From an uncultured Desulfohalobiaceae bacterium (GTDB lineage Bacteria; Desulfobacterota; Desulfovibrionia; Desulfovibrionales; Desulfonatronovibrionaceae), in the NCBI GenBank assembly GCA_913055195.1, contig CAJXJU010000125.1:1-5195 (forward strand): DNA of 5,195 nucleotides, in the 5' to 3' direction. The translations under genes and the position numbers were made by a program. This document shows positions 1 to 5,195 of this stretch, piece after piece. Numbering within the stretch: position 1 is the stretch's first letter; each line of letters starts with the position of its first letter. The notes beneath the pieces were generated by a model. The model saw nothing but the letters and a program-made list of their open reading frames with translations. It was not told the origin of the DNA and made no database searches.

Positions 1-11
1 TGAACATTAAA

Positions 12-55
12 AAATTCGAATTTGTTTCGGATTTCGATATTCGGATTTCGAATTT
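12..55. repeat. Short AT-rich TTCG repeat, partly palindromic
   Basis: TTCGGATTTCGA occurs twice with a 14-base period (26-37 and 40-51). It is flanked on the left by the perfect palindrome AAATTCGAATTT (12-23), whose TTCGAATTT half recurs at 47-55. From memory, very similar TTCGGATTTCGAATTT tracts are scattered between genes in many environmental bacterial genomes and often generate spurious peptides such as the SKSEYRNPKQIR readable here on the minus strand. That makes a dispersed miniature repeat likely. The window edge may cut it. It does not resemble an insertion-sequence end. Confidence 0.7.
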
Positions 56-56
56 A

Positions 57-170
57 GATGAGATAGCCCTGCTACTGGCGGATGCACCCGTTGGAGCCTA
101 TGCCTCTGAAATTTATAACCACCGGGCCATAAAACATGGCGTTGTGAAAAATCTACTTCTGGCGAGTCAT
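57..170 (+). pseudogene. Possible coding remnant, faintly ModA-like
   Basis: The plus-strand frame open from position 3 to the stop at 354-356 reads here as 38 residues with coding-like composition. They include LLLADAPVGAYASEI (residues 5-19 of this stretch). That resembles the A-P-x-G-x-Y-x-x-E stretch seen in molybdate-binding ModA-type periplasmic proteins. Left of it the frame runs through the repeat at 12-55; right of it the frame enters argC antisense, where a real gene is improbable. If the resemblance is genuine, this is a fragment lacking both a start and a proper end. The match is short and judged by eye, so chance is quite possible. Confidence 0.2.
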
Positions 171-1231
171 CAAGGTACCAGAGCACCGCGGTCCAAACCA
201 GCATTAACATCCAGCCCGAACATAAGATTGGCATTAGCTATAGCCTGGCCTGATGCGCCTCGACACAAATTATCAATGGCTGAAACTATAACCAGTCTGC
301 CGGTACGTTCATCCTTGACCAGTCCCAGATCACAAAACATGGTTCCTCTGACGTAACGCGTCTCAGGCAAAACTCCTGGTGGCAGGACGCGTATCCAATT
401 CTTTCCTTTATAAAAATCTTTATAAAGGCTTATTATCTTTGCAAGAGAAATATCTTTTTTCAAAGGCGCATAAATAGTGCTCAAAATACCCCTATTTATG
501 GGCAGTAAATGTGTGCTAAATAAAACCTGAATATCCTTCCCACAGGCAAAAGATAACTCCTGTTCAATCTCAGGGGTATGTCTGTGTTTACCCAGATTAT
601 AAGCCCGAAAATTATCATATACCTCACAAAAAATAGTGCCTAACTTAGCTGACCGGCCAGCGCCTGAAGTACCTGACTTGCTATCAATAATTATCTGGTC
701 GATATCAATGATATCCTCTTTTAAGGCAGGATAAAGGGCCAGAATTGCCGAAGTCGGATAGCAGCCAGGATTAGCCACCAATCTGGCCTGAGTAATCTCG
801 GATGCATAAATTTCTGGCAGGCCATAAGCAGCCTCATTTAAATACTCTTCCTGAGTATGTTCGACATTATACCATGTAGTGTAAACATCTTTATCCTTCA
901 GCCTGAAATCCGCACTTAAATCAACAACCTTTACCCCAACATTTAAAAATTCAGCAGCTAAATTCATGGCTGTTCCATGAGGCACTGCCAGAAACACCAG
1001 TTTGCAATCTCTGGCCATGAGTTCAGGATCTGGCATGGTAATAGGTAAAAGGCCCACGTTTGTACCAGCCAGAAAAGGATAAATTTCCTGCAGTGCCCTG
1101 CCTGCCTCCTGCCTGGAAGTAACCTGAACCAGATCAAAATAAGGATGATGCCGTAACAGGCGTACTAACTCCATGCCCGTATAGCCGGTTATACCAACTA
1201 CCCCAACCTCTATTTTTGCTCTGTTTTCCAT
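170..1231 (-). CDS. argC: N-acetyl-gamma-glutamyl-phosphate reductase
   Basis: Catalyses the NADPH-dependent reduction of N-acetyl-glutamyl 5-phosphate to N-acetyl-glutamate 5-semialdehyde, the third step of arginine (ornithine) biosynthesis, in the cytosol. The 353-residue length fits the common type 1 ArgC (about 345). The N-terminal Rossmann motif is GITGYTGMELVRLL (13-26). Other conserved stretches are AVPHGTA (82-88), DLSADFRL (104-111), NPGCYPTSA (154-162) with catalytic C157, KSGTSGAGR (185-193), HRHTPEIEQ (216-224) with the likely catalytic H218, and NLCRGASGQAIAN (321-333) near the C-terminus. Nothing is missing or truncated. The ATG is preceded by AGGAAG at a seven-base spacing, which begins at the stop codon of the DUF1844 gene, implying translational proximity or coupling. 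It appears to be the last gene of the unit; no other arg genes are in the window, and no ArgR box was recognised. TGA stop. Confidence 0.97.
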   Translation of the reverse strand: MENRAKIEVGVVGITGYTGMELVRLLRHHPYFDLVQVTSRQEAGRALQEIYPFLAGTNVGLLPITMPDPELMARDCKLVFLAVPHGTAMNLAAEFLNVGVKVVDLSADFRLKDKDVYTTWYNVEHTQEEYLNEAAYGLPEIYASEITQARLVANPGCYPTSAILALYPALKEDIIDIDQIIIDSKSGTSGAGRSAKLGTIFCEVYDNFRAYNLGKHRHTPEIEQELSFACGKDIQVLFSTHLLPINRGILSTIYAPLKKDISLAKIISLYKDFYKGKNWIRVLPPGVLPETRYVRGTMFCDLGLVKDERTGRLVIVSAIDNLCRGASGQAIANANLMFGLDVNAGLDRGALVP

Positions 1232-1238
1232 CTCATCA

Positions 1239-1244
1239 CTTCCT
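1239..1244 (-). promoter_or_regulatory. Ribosome binding site of argC
   Basis: AGGAAG sits seven bases before the argC ATG and directly abuts the TAA stop of the DUF1844 gene. A ribosome finishing the upstream gene would therefore cover it, so coupling of the two genes is likely. Confidence 0.75.
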
Positions 1245-1655
1245 TTACTTCGCCTTTTGCACGAACTTCATGCGTACTTCAAAGAGAACATCTTTAAGAA
1301 GTTGTTCTTCTTGCGCAGTTAAATTGCCTCTGGTTTTCTCTTCCAGCATGGCCAGCACGTCAATAGTATGCCTCGCCATATCCAGATTTACTTTTTTCTG
1401 CCCTGAATCAGGCTCTGGCACCTCACCTAAATGCATCAACACTGAAGAACTTAAAGAAAGAACAAAAGTGATAAAATCAACCTTTGGCAAATTCGTTACC
1501 TCTTGCTTTGCTGCCTGTTCATAATCTCTGGCCATTTTCTTGCGCTCTAATTTTTTGGCTTCGCTTTCAGAAACTGTCTGCTGGCTATCATTATCCGAAT
1601 CGTCAAAATTAATTCTGCGGTCATTGACTTTTATCTTTTCTTGTTCCTGAGTCAT
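1245..1655 (-). CDS. DUF1844 family protein of unknown function
   Basis: Small soluble protein of 136 residues. Residues 1-55 are charged and probably disordered or helical (rich in D, E, K, Q and S), with no signal peptide or membrane segment. Residues about 58-133 match the DUF1844 pattern as I know it: KVDFITFVLSLSSSVLMHLG (58-77), then P-x-P, then a helix containing TIDVLAMLEEKTRGNLT (97-113), and a final helix EEQLLKDVLFEVRMKFV (116-132). The function of the family is not known to me. The hydrophobic stretch in the first motif is short and reads as an amphipathic or packing helix, not a transmembrane segment. The start is well fixed by a strong AAAGGAGGG site six bases upstream of ATG. 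The gene ends 13 bp before argC, so the two are almost certainly co-transcribed. Family assignment is good; no role should be inferred from it alone. Confidence 0.88.
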   Translation of the reverse strand: MTQEQEKIKVNDRRINFDDSDNDSQQTVSESEAKKLERKKMARDYEQAAKQEVTNLPKVDFITFVLSLSSSVLMHLGEVPEPDSGQKKVNLDMARHTIDVLAMLEEKTRGNLTAQEEQLLKDVLFEVRMKFVQKAK

Positions 1656-1661
1656 TTAAGG

Positions 1662-1670
1662 CCCTCCTTT
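1662..1670 (-). promoter_or_regulatory. Strong ribosome binding site of the DUF1844 gene
   Basis: AAAGGAGGG is a near-perfect Shine-Dalgarno sequence placed six bases before the ATG at 1655. It fixes the start and predicts efficient translation of this small protein relative to its neighbours. Confidence 0.85.
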
Positions 1671-1699
1671 TATAAACAACAAATCTAACTAGTACAAAC

Positions 1700-2848
1700 T
1701 TACTGATTTATAAACTTCTCATAAACCCTCATGGCCTGTTCCAGATAATCTCTGGAACCTGAAAATCCACCGCAGGCAACATAAGCCTGACGCAACGCAT
1801 AAAGTCCTGCCAGAATATCTGACCAATCCACATATCCCATGTGTCCTATGCGTACAATTTTACCCTTTAACTGATCCTGTCCACCAGCCAGGACAGCTCC
1901 ATACTGTTGCCTTGCTATCTCTAATAATTTAATCCCATCTATACCAGGCGGCAACAAAACAGATGTAAGTCCCAGAGTATAACTATCCTTGACCAGCAGT
2001 TCAAGACCTATGGCCCTGACTCCTGCCCTGCACATTTCAGTCAGGGCCCTTTGTTTTTTATAGATATTTTCAAGTCCCCTGACCTTAAAATATTCCAGGC
2101 ACTCTTTTAAGGCCACGATTAAATTGATTGCTGGCGTAAAATTGGTCTGATTCTGCAAACACCTTGCTTTTTCTTTAAGTAGATTAAAATAAAAATTTTT
2201 CGGCCTTTTAGTTTCTACCCGTTCCCATCCCCTCTGGCTTAAGGCAATAAAAGCAAGACCTGGCGGAAGCATAAGCCCCTTTTGCGAACCAGTTAAAAGA
2301 CAGTCTATGCCCCACTCATCCATAGGACAGGGAGAGATACCAACTGCAGAAATGCCATCTACAACAAGCAGTTTACCTTTATCCTGACAAAGCTCTGCCA
2401 GTTCTTTGATGGGATGCAAAACACCGGTTGACGTCTCTGATGCCTGAACCAGAACCCCCTGGATATCCGGCCAGCGGAAAAGTGCATTTTCTACTTCCTC
2501 TTTGCTCACTGCCCGTCCCCACTCAACCGGCAAAGCCACCACTTCCAGACCATGCGACTGGGCAATGTCTGACCAGCGCTGCCCGAACTTGCCGGCTTCC
2601 ACCACAAGCACTTTCTCGCCAGGAGCAAACAGATTGGTAACAGCAGCCACCATTGCTCCGGTACCAGAGCTGGTCAAAGTAAGAACTGGCTCACGCGTGC
2701 CAAAAAGATAACGCAACCCTTCCTGATTCTCAGCCATTATTTTCCTGAACTCATCTTTGCGATGGTGAATCATATCTCTGGCCAGTGCCAGACGAACACT
2801 CTCAGGCAATGGTGTTGGCCCTGGTGTCAACATTCTGAGTTTATTCAT
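1700..2848 (-). CDS. Class V PLP aminotransferase, alanine/serine-glyoxylate type
   Basis: Cytosolic fold-type I pyridoxal-phosphate enzyme of 382 residues, the usual length for the alanine-glyoxylate / serine-glyoxylate aminotransferase group. Visible signatures in order are TPGPTPLP (8-15), which opens the family; the phosphate-binding loop SSGTGAMVAA (60-69); VVDGISAVG (162-170), whose D164 should contact the pyridine nitrogen; GSQKGLMLPPGLAF (187-200), with K190 the predicted Schiff-base lysine; and RIGHMG (333-338), whose R333 should bind the substrate carboxylate. All expected catalytic residues are present, so the enzyme is probably active. The family interconverts alanine, serine or aspartate with glyoxylate, pyruvate or oxaloacetate; the exact substrates cannot be read from sequence. 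The ATG start is supported by GAGGTGAG just upstream and by the family motif beginning almost at once. It follows polA after 141 bp and precedes the DUF1844 gene by 44 bp. Relatives have been annotated as a soluble hydrogenase subunit, which I consider misleading. Confidence 0.93.
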   Translation of the reverse strand: MNKLRMLTPGPTPLPESVRLALARDMIHHRKDEFRKIMAENQEGLRYLFGTREPVLTLTSSGTGAMVAAVTNLFAPGEKVLVVEAGKFGQRWSDIAQSHGLEVVALPVEWGRAVSKEEVENALFRWPDIQGVLVQASETSTGVLHPIKELAELCQDKGKLLVVDGISAVGISPCPMDEWGIDCLLTGSQKGLMLPPGLAFIALSQRGWERVETKRPKNFYFNLLKEKARCLQNQTNFTPAINLIVALKECLEYFKVRGLENIYKKQRALTEMCRAGVRAIGLELLVKDSYTLGLTSVLLPPGIDGIKLLEIARQQYGAVLAGGQDQLKGKIVRIGHMGYVDWSDILAGLYALRQAYVACGGFSGSRDYLEQAMRVYEKFINQ

Positions 2849-2850
2849 TT

Positions 2851-2858
2851 CTCACCTC
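2851..2858 (-). promoter_or_regulatory. Ribosome binding site of the aminotransferase gene
   Basis: GAGGTGAG ends two bases before the ATG at 2848, with the GAGG core about six bases upstream. It supports this ATG as the true start. Confidence 0.75.
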
Positions 2859-2893
2859 GTTATCTAAAAATTTTCTCGTACATTCCTATCTTG

Positions 2894-2923
2894 ATTAAAC
2901 ACTTTACGAATTCTGGCAGTAAA
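2894..2923 (-). promoter_or_regulatory. Possible sigma-70-like promoter before the aminotransferase
   Basis: Read on the minus strand, TTTACT (2923-2918, four of six matches to TTGACA) is followed after 18 bases by TTTAAT (2899-2894, five of six matches to TATAAT). The -10 box ends 45 bases before the ATG of the aminotransferase. It lies in the only gap large enough to hold a promoter for the three downstream genes. The -35 box is weak and the spacer slightly long, and AT-rich gaps give such matches by chance, so this is only a candidate. Read-through from polA is an alternative, because no terminator was seen. Confidence 0.3.
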
Positions 2924-2989
2924 TTTTGCATACCATACCAACATATTTACTACACTAAGCAACTTTACAAAAATATATTGATCTATTCC

Positions 2990-5195
2990 CTAATGCGCCT
3001 TGCCCCAGTTTTCCCCTACTCCCCAGTCCACCACCAGGGGCACTTTCAACGTATAAACCCCGCTCATTATGGCAGAAAGCCTCTTTCCTGCCTCCTGTGC
3101 ATAATCCTTATCCACTTCCAGGATAAGTTCATCATGGACCTGCAAAATAAGGTGCGCCTTAAATTTTTGTAAAAGGTCATCCTTATCCGCCAGAATCATA
3201 GCCTTCTTGATAATATCTGCTGCTGAACCCTGAACCACCGTATTGATAGCCATCCGGGCGGCCTGAGCTGCTTCATTTGCATTTCTGGAATTAATACCCG
3301 GCAGCAGCCTTCTGCGACCGGCAATAGTGGTTACATAGCCTTTTTGCCGGGCCTCTTCCTGAATATCAGCGTAAAATTCTTTGACTTTTTTTAATTTGCT
3401 AAAATAGATCTGAATAAATTCCCTGGCCTGTTTCAAGGTTATGCCTAATTCCCTGCTCAATTTTTGAGGCCCCATGCCATAGAGAAGACCAAAATTGATA
3501 GTCTTGGCCTTTCTACGCTCATCAGCAGTAACATCTGCAACAGATTTATCAAAAAGAAGGGCTGCTGTTCGAGAATGAATATCCTGGCCCAGTTCAAATG
3601 CCTCCAGTAAATTCTCATCCTCAGACATATGGGCCAGAATTCGCAGTTCAATCTGTGAATAATCAGCAGCTACCAGAAGTTTACCCGGAGCAGCCACAAA
3701 ACAGGACCTCATTCTGGGGCCAAATTCACCGCGAATGGGAATATTTTGCAGATTTGGATTTGAGCTGGACAATCTGCCCGTTGCCGTGGCCAGCTGATTA
3801 AAATGGGTGTGTAGCCTGCCGTTCTCATCCACCTTTTGAGGCAAAGGCTCAAGATAGGTAGAGCGAAGCTTTTCTAAAGTCCGATACTTTAAAATAAGCT
3901 CAATAATCGAATGTTCCCCCATCAAAGCTTCTAACGCGGCAACAGAAGTTGAGGCCGCGCCTTTTGGGGTCTTTTTCCTGGATTTAAGACCCAGGTCCTG
4001 AAACAGGACTTCTGCCAGTTGCTGGCTGGAACGAATATTAAATTTTTTGCCAGCCAATGAGTAAATCTCTTCTGTCAACCCGGCCAGCCTATTCTTTACT
4101 TCCCTTAAAAACTCTTTAAAAGCATGAAGGTCTATACGGATGCCCCTTTGTTCCATCCTCACCAGCACAGGAACCAGTGGAATTTCAAGCTCCTGCATTA
4201 ATTTTTTCAAATCTGCCTGAACGATTTTTTCATGTAAAACCTGTCCCATTTTAAGGGTTGCCAGCCCTTTGTTTTCTTCACCCACGCCAATTTCCCCGGC
4301 CAGAGACTGGTAAAGCCTTTGCCAGCTATAATTTCTATCTTCAGGATTTAAAAGATAAGCAGCTAAAGAAAGATCAAAAAAGGAAGTGATCGGCAAATCA
4401 GACCATACTTTGTTTTTCAACAAAAGTTCTTTTAAACCGGGAACAAAGATCTGAGCACCTCTCAGACTCGCTATCAACCTGTCGAGCACCGGGTTATTGG
4501 CTGGTTTCAGCTGCCCGGTGCTTGATTGGTTTAGCTGACCAGTGCTTTCGCTAAATTCCCACTCCCTGGAGCCCGCAGCCAGAACCCATTTATTTTGCTC
4601 AAAAAAAAGACCGACCTGCTGATTGTCAAACTTTAGCGAAGGATCAAATGGCTGAGGCTTAATAATTACACCACCTGAATCTTTGTTTGCCTTTTGCCTT
4701 TTGTCTTTTACCTCTTCACTCCGTTGCATCCGGGAGAGTAAGGGCAAATGATTATTTGCCTCTATCTCTTTTAACAAAGATTTGAATTCATATTCCTTTA
4801 AAAAGGAAATCAGTCCATCATAATTCAGGGTCTGGCAACGCAGATCATCAAGTTCTATCTCCTCACAACAGTCCCTCTTCAACCGTGTCAGCTCTCGATA
4901 AGTAAAAATATCATCTAAATATGGCCTTAATTTCTCAGCCATCTTTGGCTTTAATTGATCCAGTCCTGAGCGTAGGCCTTCCAGGGAATGGAATTCGTTA
5001 AGCAAGGCCAGAGCTGTCTTCGGCCCAACACCGGGTACGCCAGGGATGTTATCTACCTTATCCCCAACCAGAGCCTGAAAATCCGCCCACTGGTCAGGCT
5101 CTATCCCCTGCTCAGTCTTAAAAGTCTCCAGAGTGACCAGCTTCTCTTTTTTCTGCCCGGGATCCCAGACAAAAACATTTTCATCCAGCAGTTGC
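2990..5195 (-). CDS. polA: DNA polymerase I, 5' end cut off by the window edge
   Basis: Family A DNA polymerase, which fills gaps and removes RNA primers during lagging-strand synthesis and repair. The frame stays open to the window edge, giving 734 visible residues (numbered from the first full codon at 5194). By comparison with the roughly 930-residue E. coli enzyme, about 130-190 N-terminal residues, including most 5'-nuclease metal ligands, lie outside. Residues 44-61, GDKVDNIPGVPGVGPKTA, are the helix-3-turn-helix of the 5'-nuclease domain. Residues about 176-285 are a shortened 3'-5' exonuclease-like domain without the DxE motif, so proofreading is probably absent. The polymerase domain is complete: TATGRLSSSNPNLQNIP (470-486), motif A DYSQIELR (511-518), motif B from R560 through K564 and F568 to Y572-G573, motif C QVHDE (685-689). 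Catalytic aspartates are D511 and D688. The C-terminus NWGKAH is typical. A TTG codon at 5005 is internal, not the start. Repeat-like peptides lie in the linker and exonuclease region. TAG stop. Confidence 0.97.
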   Translation of the reverse strand, partial: QLLDENVFVWDPGQKKEKLVTLETFKTEQGIEPDQWADFQALVGDKVDNIPGVPGVGPKTALALLNEFHSLEGLRSGLDQLKPKMAEKLRPYLDDIFTYRELTRLKRDCCEEIELDDLRCQTLNYDGLISFLKEYEFKSLLKEIEANNHLPLLSRMQRSEEVKDKRQKANKDSGGVIIKPQPFDPSLKFDNQQVGLFFEQNKWVLAAGSREWEFSESTGQLNQSSTGQLKPANNPVLDRLIASLRGAQIFVPGLKELLLKNKVWSDLPITSFFDLSLAAYLLNPEDRNYSWQRLYQSLAGEIGVGEENKGLATLKMGQVLHEKIVQADLKKLMQELEIPLVPVLVRMEQRGIRIDLHAFKEFLREVKNRLAGLTEEIYSLAGKKFNIRSSQQLAEVLFQDLGLKSRKKTPKGAASTSVAALEALMGEHSIIELILKYRTLEKLRSTYLEPLPQKVDENGRLHTHFNQLATATGRLSSSNPNLQNIPIRGEFGPRMRSCFVAAPGKLLVAADYSQIELRILAHMSEDENLLEAFELGQDIHSRTAALLFDKSVADVTADERRKAKTINFGLLYGMGPQKLSRELGITLKQAREFIQIYFSKLKKVKEFYADIQEEARQKGYVTTIAGRRRLLPGINSRNANEAAQAARMAINTVVQGSAADIIKKAMILADKDDLLQKFKAHLILQVHDELILEVDKDYAQEAGKRLSAIMSGVYTLKVPLVVDWGVGENWGKAH
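4499..4546 (-). repeat. Two 24-bp tandem repeats inside polA
   Basis: Two adjacent eight-codon units on the minus strand encode STGQLNQS (4546-4523) and STGQLKPA (4522-4499), residues 217-232 of the visible PolA. They differ at 7 of 24 bases; within the shared STGQL part every difference is at a third codon position. The unit lies in the degenerate exonuclease domain, where extra residues should be tolerated. STGQL-like peptides also arise from dispersed miniature repeats in some environmental genomes, from memory, so an inserted repeat is one possible origin; local duplication is the other. Confidence 0.7.
4689..4709. repeat. Three-copy 7-bp repeat inside the polA linker
   Basis: GCCTTTT GCCTTTT GTCTTTT stands on the plus strand, a 7-bp unit repeated three times with one change. 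Because 21 bp is a whole number of codons, the polA frame is kept, and it encodes the Lys-rich KDKRQKAN stretch in the linker between the 5'-nuclease and exonuclease-like domains. Similar AAAAGGC repeats occur between genes in various bacteria. Copy number here could vary by slippage, although loss of a single unit would break the frame. Confidence 0.7.

Larger units (their letters stand above)
2849..2989. other. AT-rich intergenic region between polA and the aminotransferase
   Basis: This is the longest non-coding stretch in the window (141 bp). It contains no hairpin followed by a T-run, so no intrinsic terminator for polA. ACTTTAC occurs twice on the plus strand (2901-2907 and 2962-2968), and TTTAC with GTAAA forms inverted pairs (2903-2907 with 2919-2923; GTAAAT 2919-2924 with ATTTAC 2945-2950). 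TACCA is repeated in tandem at 2931-2940. No small gene or riboswitch was recognised. Confidence 0.6.

Noticed and set aside
126..140. Small hairpin GCCAT-AAAAC-ATGGC downstream of argC, considered as terminator
   Set aside because: The stem is only five base pairs and neither strand shows a T-run after it.
7..234. Minus-strand frame of 75 codons overlapping the end of argC
   Set aside because: Its first part is argC in another frame and its C-terminus is the translated repeat; no start signal of its own.
1216..1524. Plus-strand open frame antisense to the DUF1844 gene
   Set aside because: It is rich in Ser, Cys and Phe, as expected from reading a Lys/Glu-rich gene backwards, and shows no family features.
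2762..3172. Plus-strand open frame of 136 codons spanning the polA-aminotransferase gap
   Set aside because: Both ends lie antisense to well-supported genes, the peptide has no recognisable domain, and no ribosome binding site stands before it.
3457..3801. Short open frames on both strands inside the polymerase domain
   Set aside because: They are alternative-frame readings of the conserved motif A-motif B region of polA.
5003..5005. TTG codon as the start of a 671-residue polymerase lacking the 5'-nuclease domain
   Set aside because: The frame continues upstream through the conserved helix-3-turn-helix GDKVDNIPGVPGVGPKTA to the window edge, so the TTG is an internal leucine.
1..5195. A new defence, mobile or biosynthetic system, CRISPR array or structured RNA
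   Set aside because: Nothing beyond four recognisable housekeeping-type genes and small repeats was seen on either strand; no transposase, integrase, spacer array, tRNA or riboswitch pattern was found.

Overview
The window is an ordinary stretch of bacterial chromosome. It carries four minus-strand protein genes, transcribed from the right edge towards the left: DNA polymerase I (polA, 5' end outside the window), a class V pyridoxal-phosphate aminotransferase, a small DUF1844 protein, and argC of arginine biosynthesis. Base composition is moderate to AT-leaning, with strong AGGAGG-type ribosome binding sites. The protein sequences and the DUF1844-argC pairing suggest a Gram-negative anaerobe of the Desulfobacterota, perhaps near the Desulfovibrionales. 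That placement is a judgement from recollection of these families, not a computed result.

From right to left: 2990-5195 is polA, open to the window edge. It shows the end of the 5'-nuclease domain, a degenerate 3'-5' exonuclease domain and a complete polymerase domain. 2849-2989 is the largest gap (141 bp); it holds a plausible but weak promoter, an overlapping short inverted repeat, and the ribosome binding site of the aminotransferase. 1700-2848 is the aminotransferase. After 44 bp comes the DUF1844 gene (1245-1655), and after only 13 bp argC (170-1231). The last three genes look like one transcription unit. polA may read into it, since no terminator hairpin was seen after polA. 1-169 is non-coding or decayed: it contains a short AT-rich repeat (12-55) and a coding-like plus-strand fragment of uncertain identity.

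The genes do not form an obvious single pathway. ArgC makes the semialdehyde step of arginine synthesis, the aminotransferase handles small amino and keto acids, PolA works in replication and repair, and the DUF1844 protein has no known function. I see no mobile element, CRISPR array, RNA gene or novel defence or metabolic system. The most interesting signals are small repeat-like tracts inside polA, in or beside its degenerate exonuclease domain, and the repeat at the left edge. They look like miniature repeats that have been accommodated in a coding sequence.
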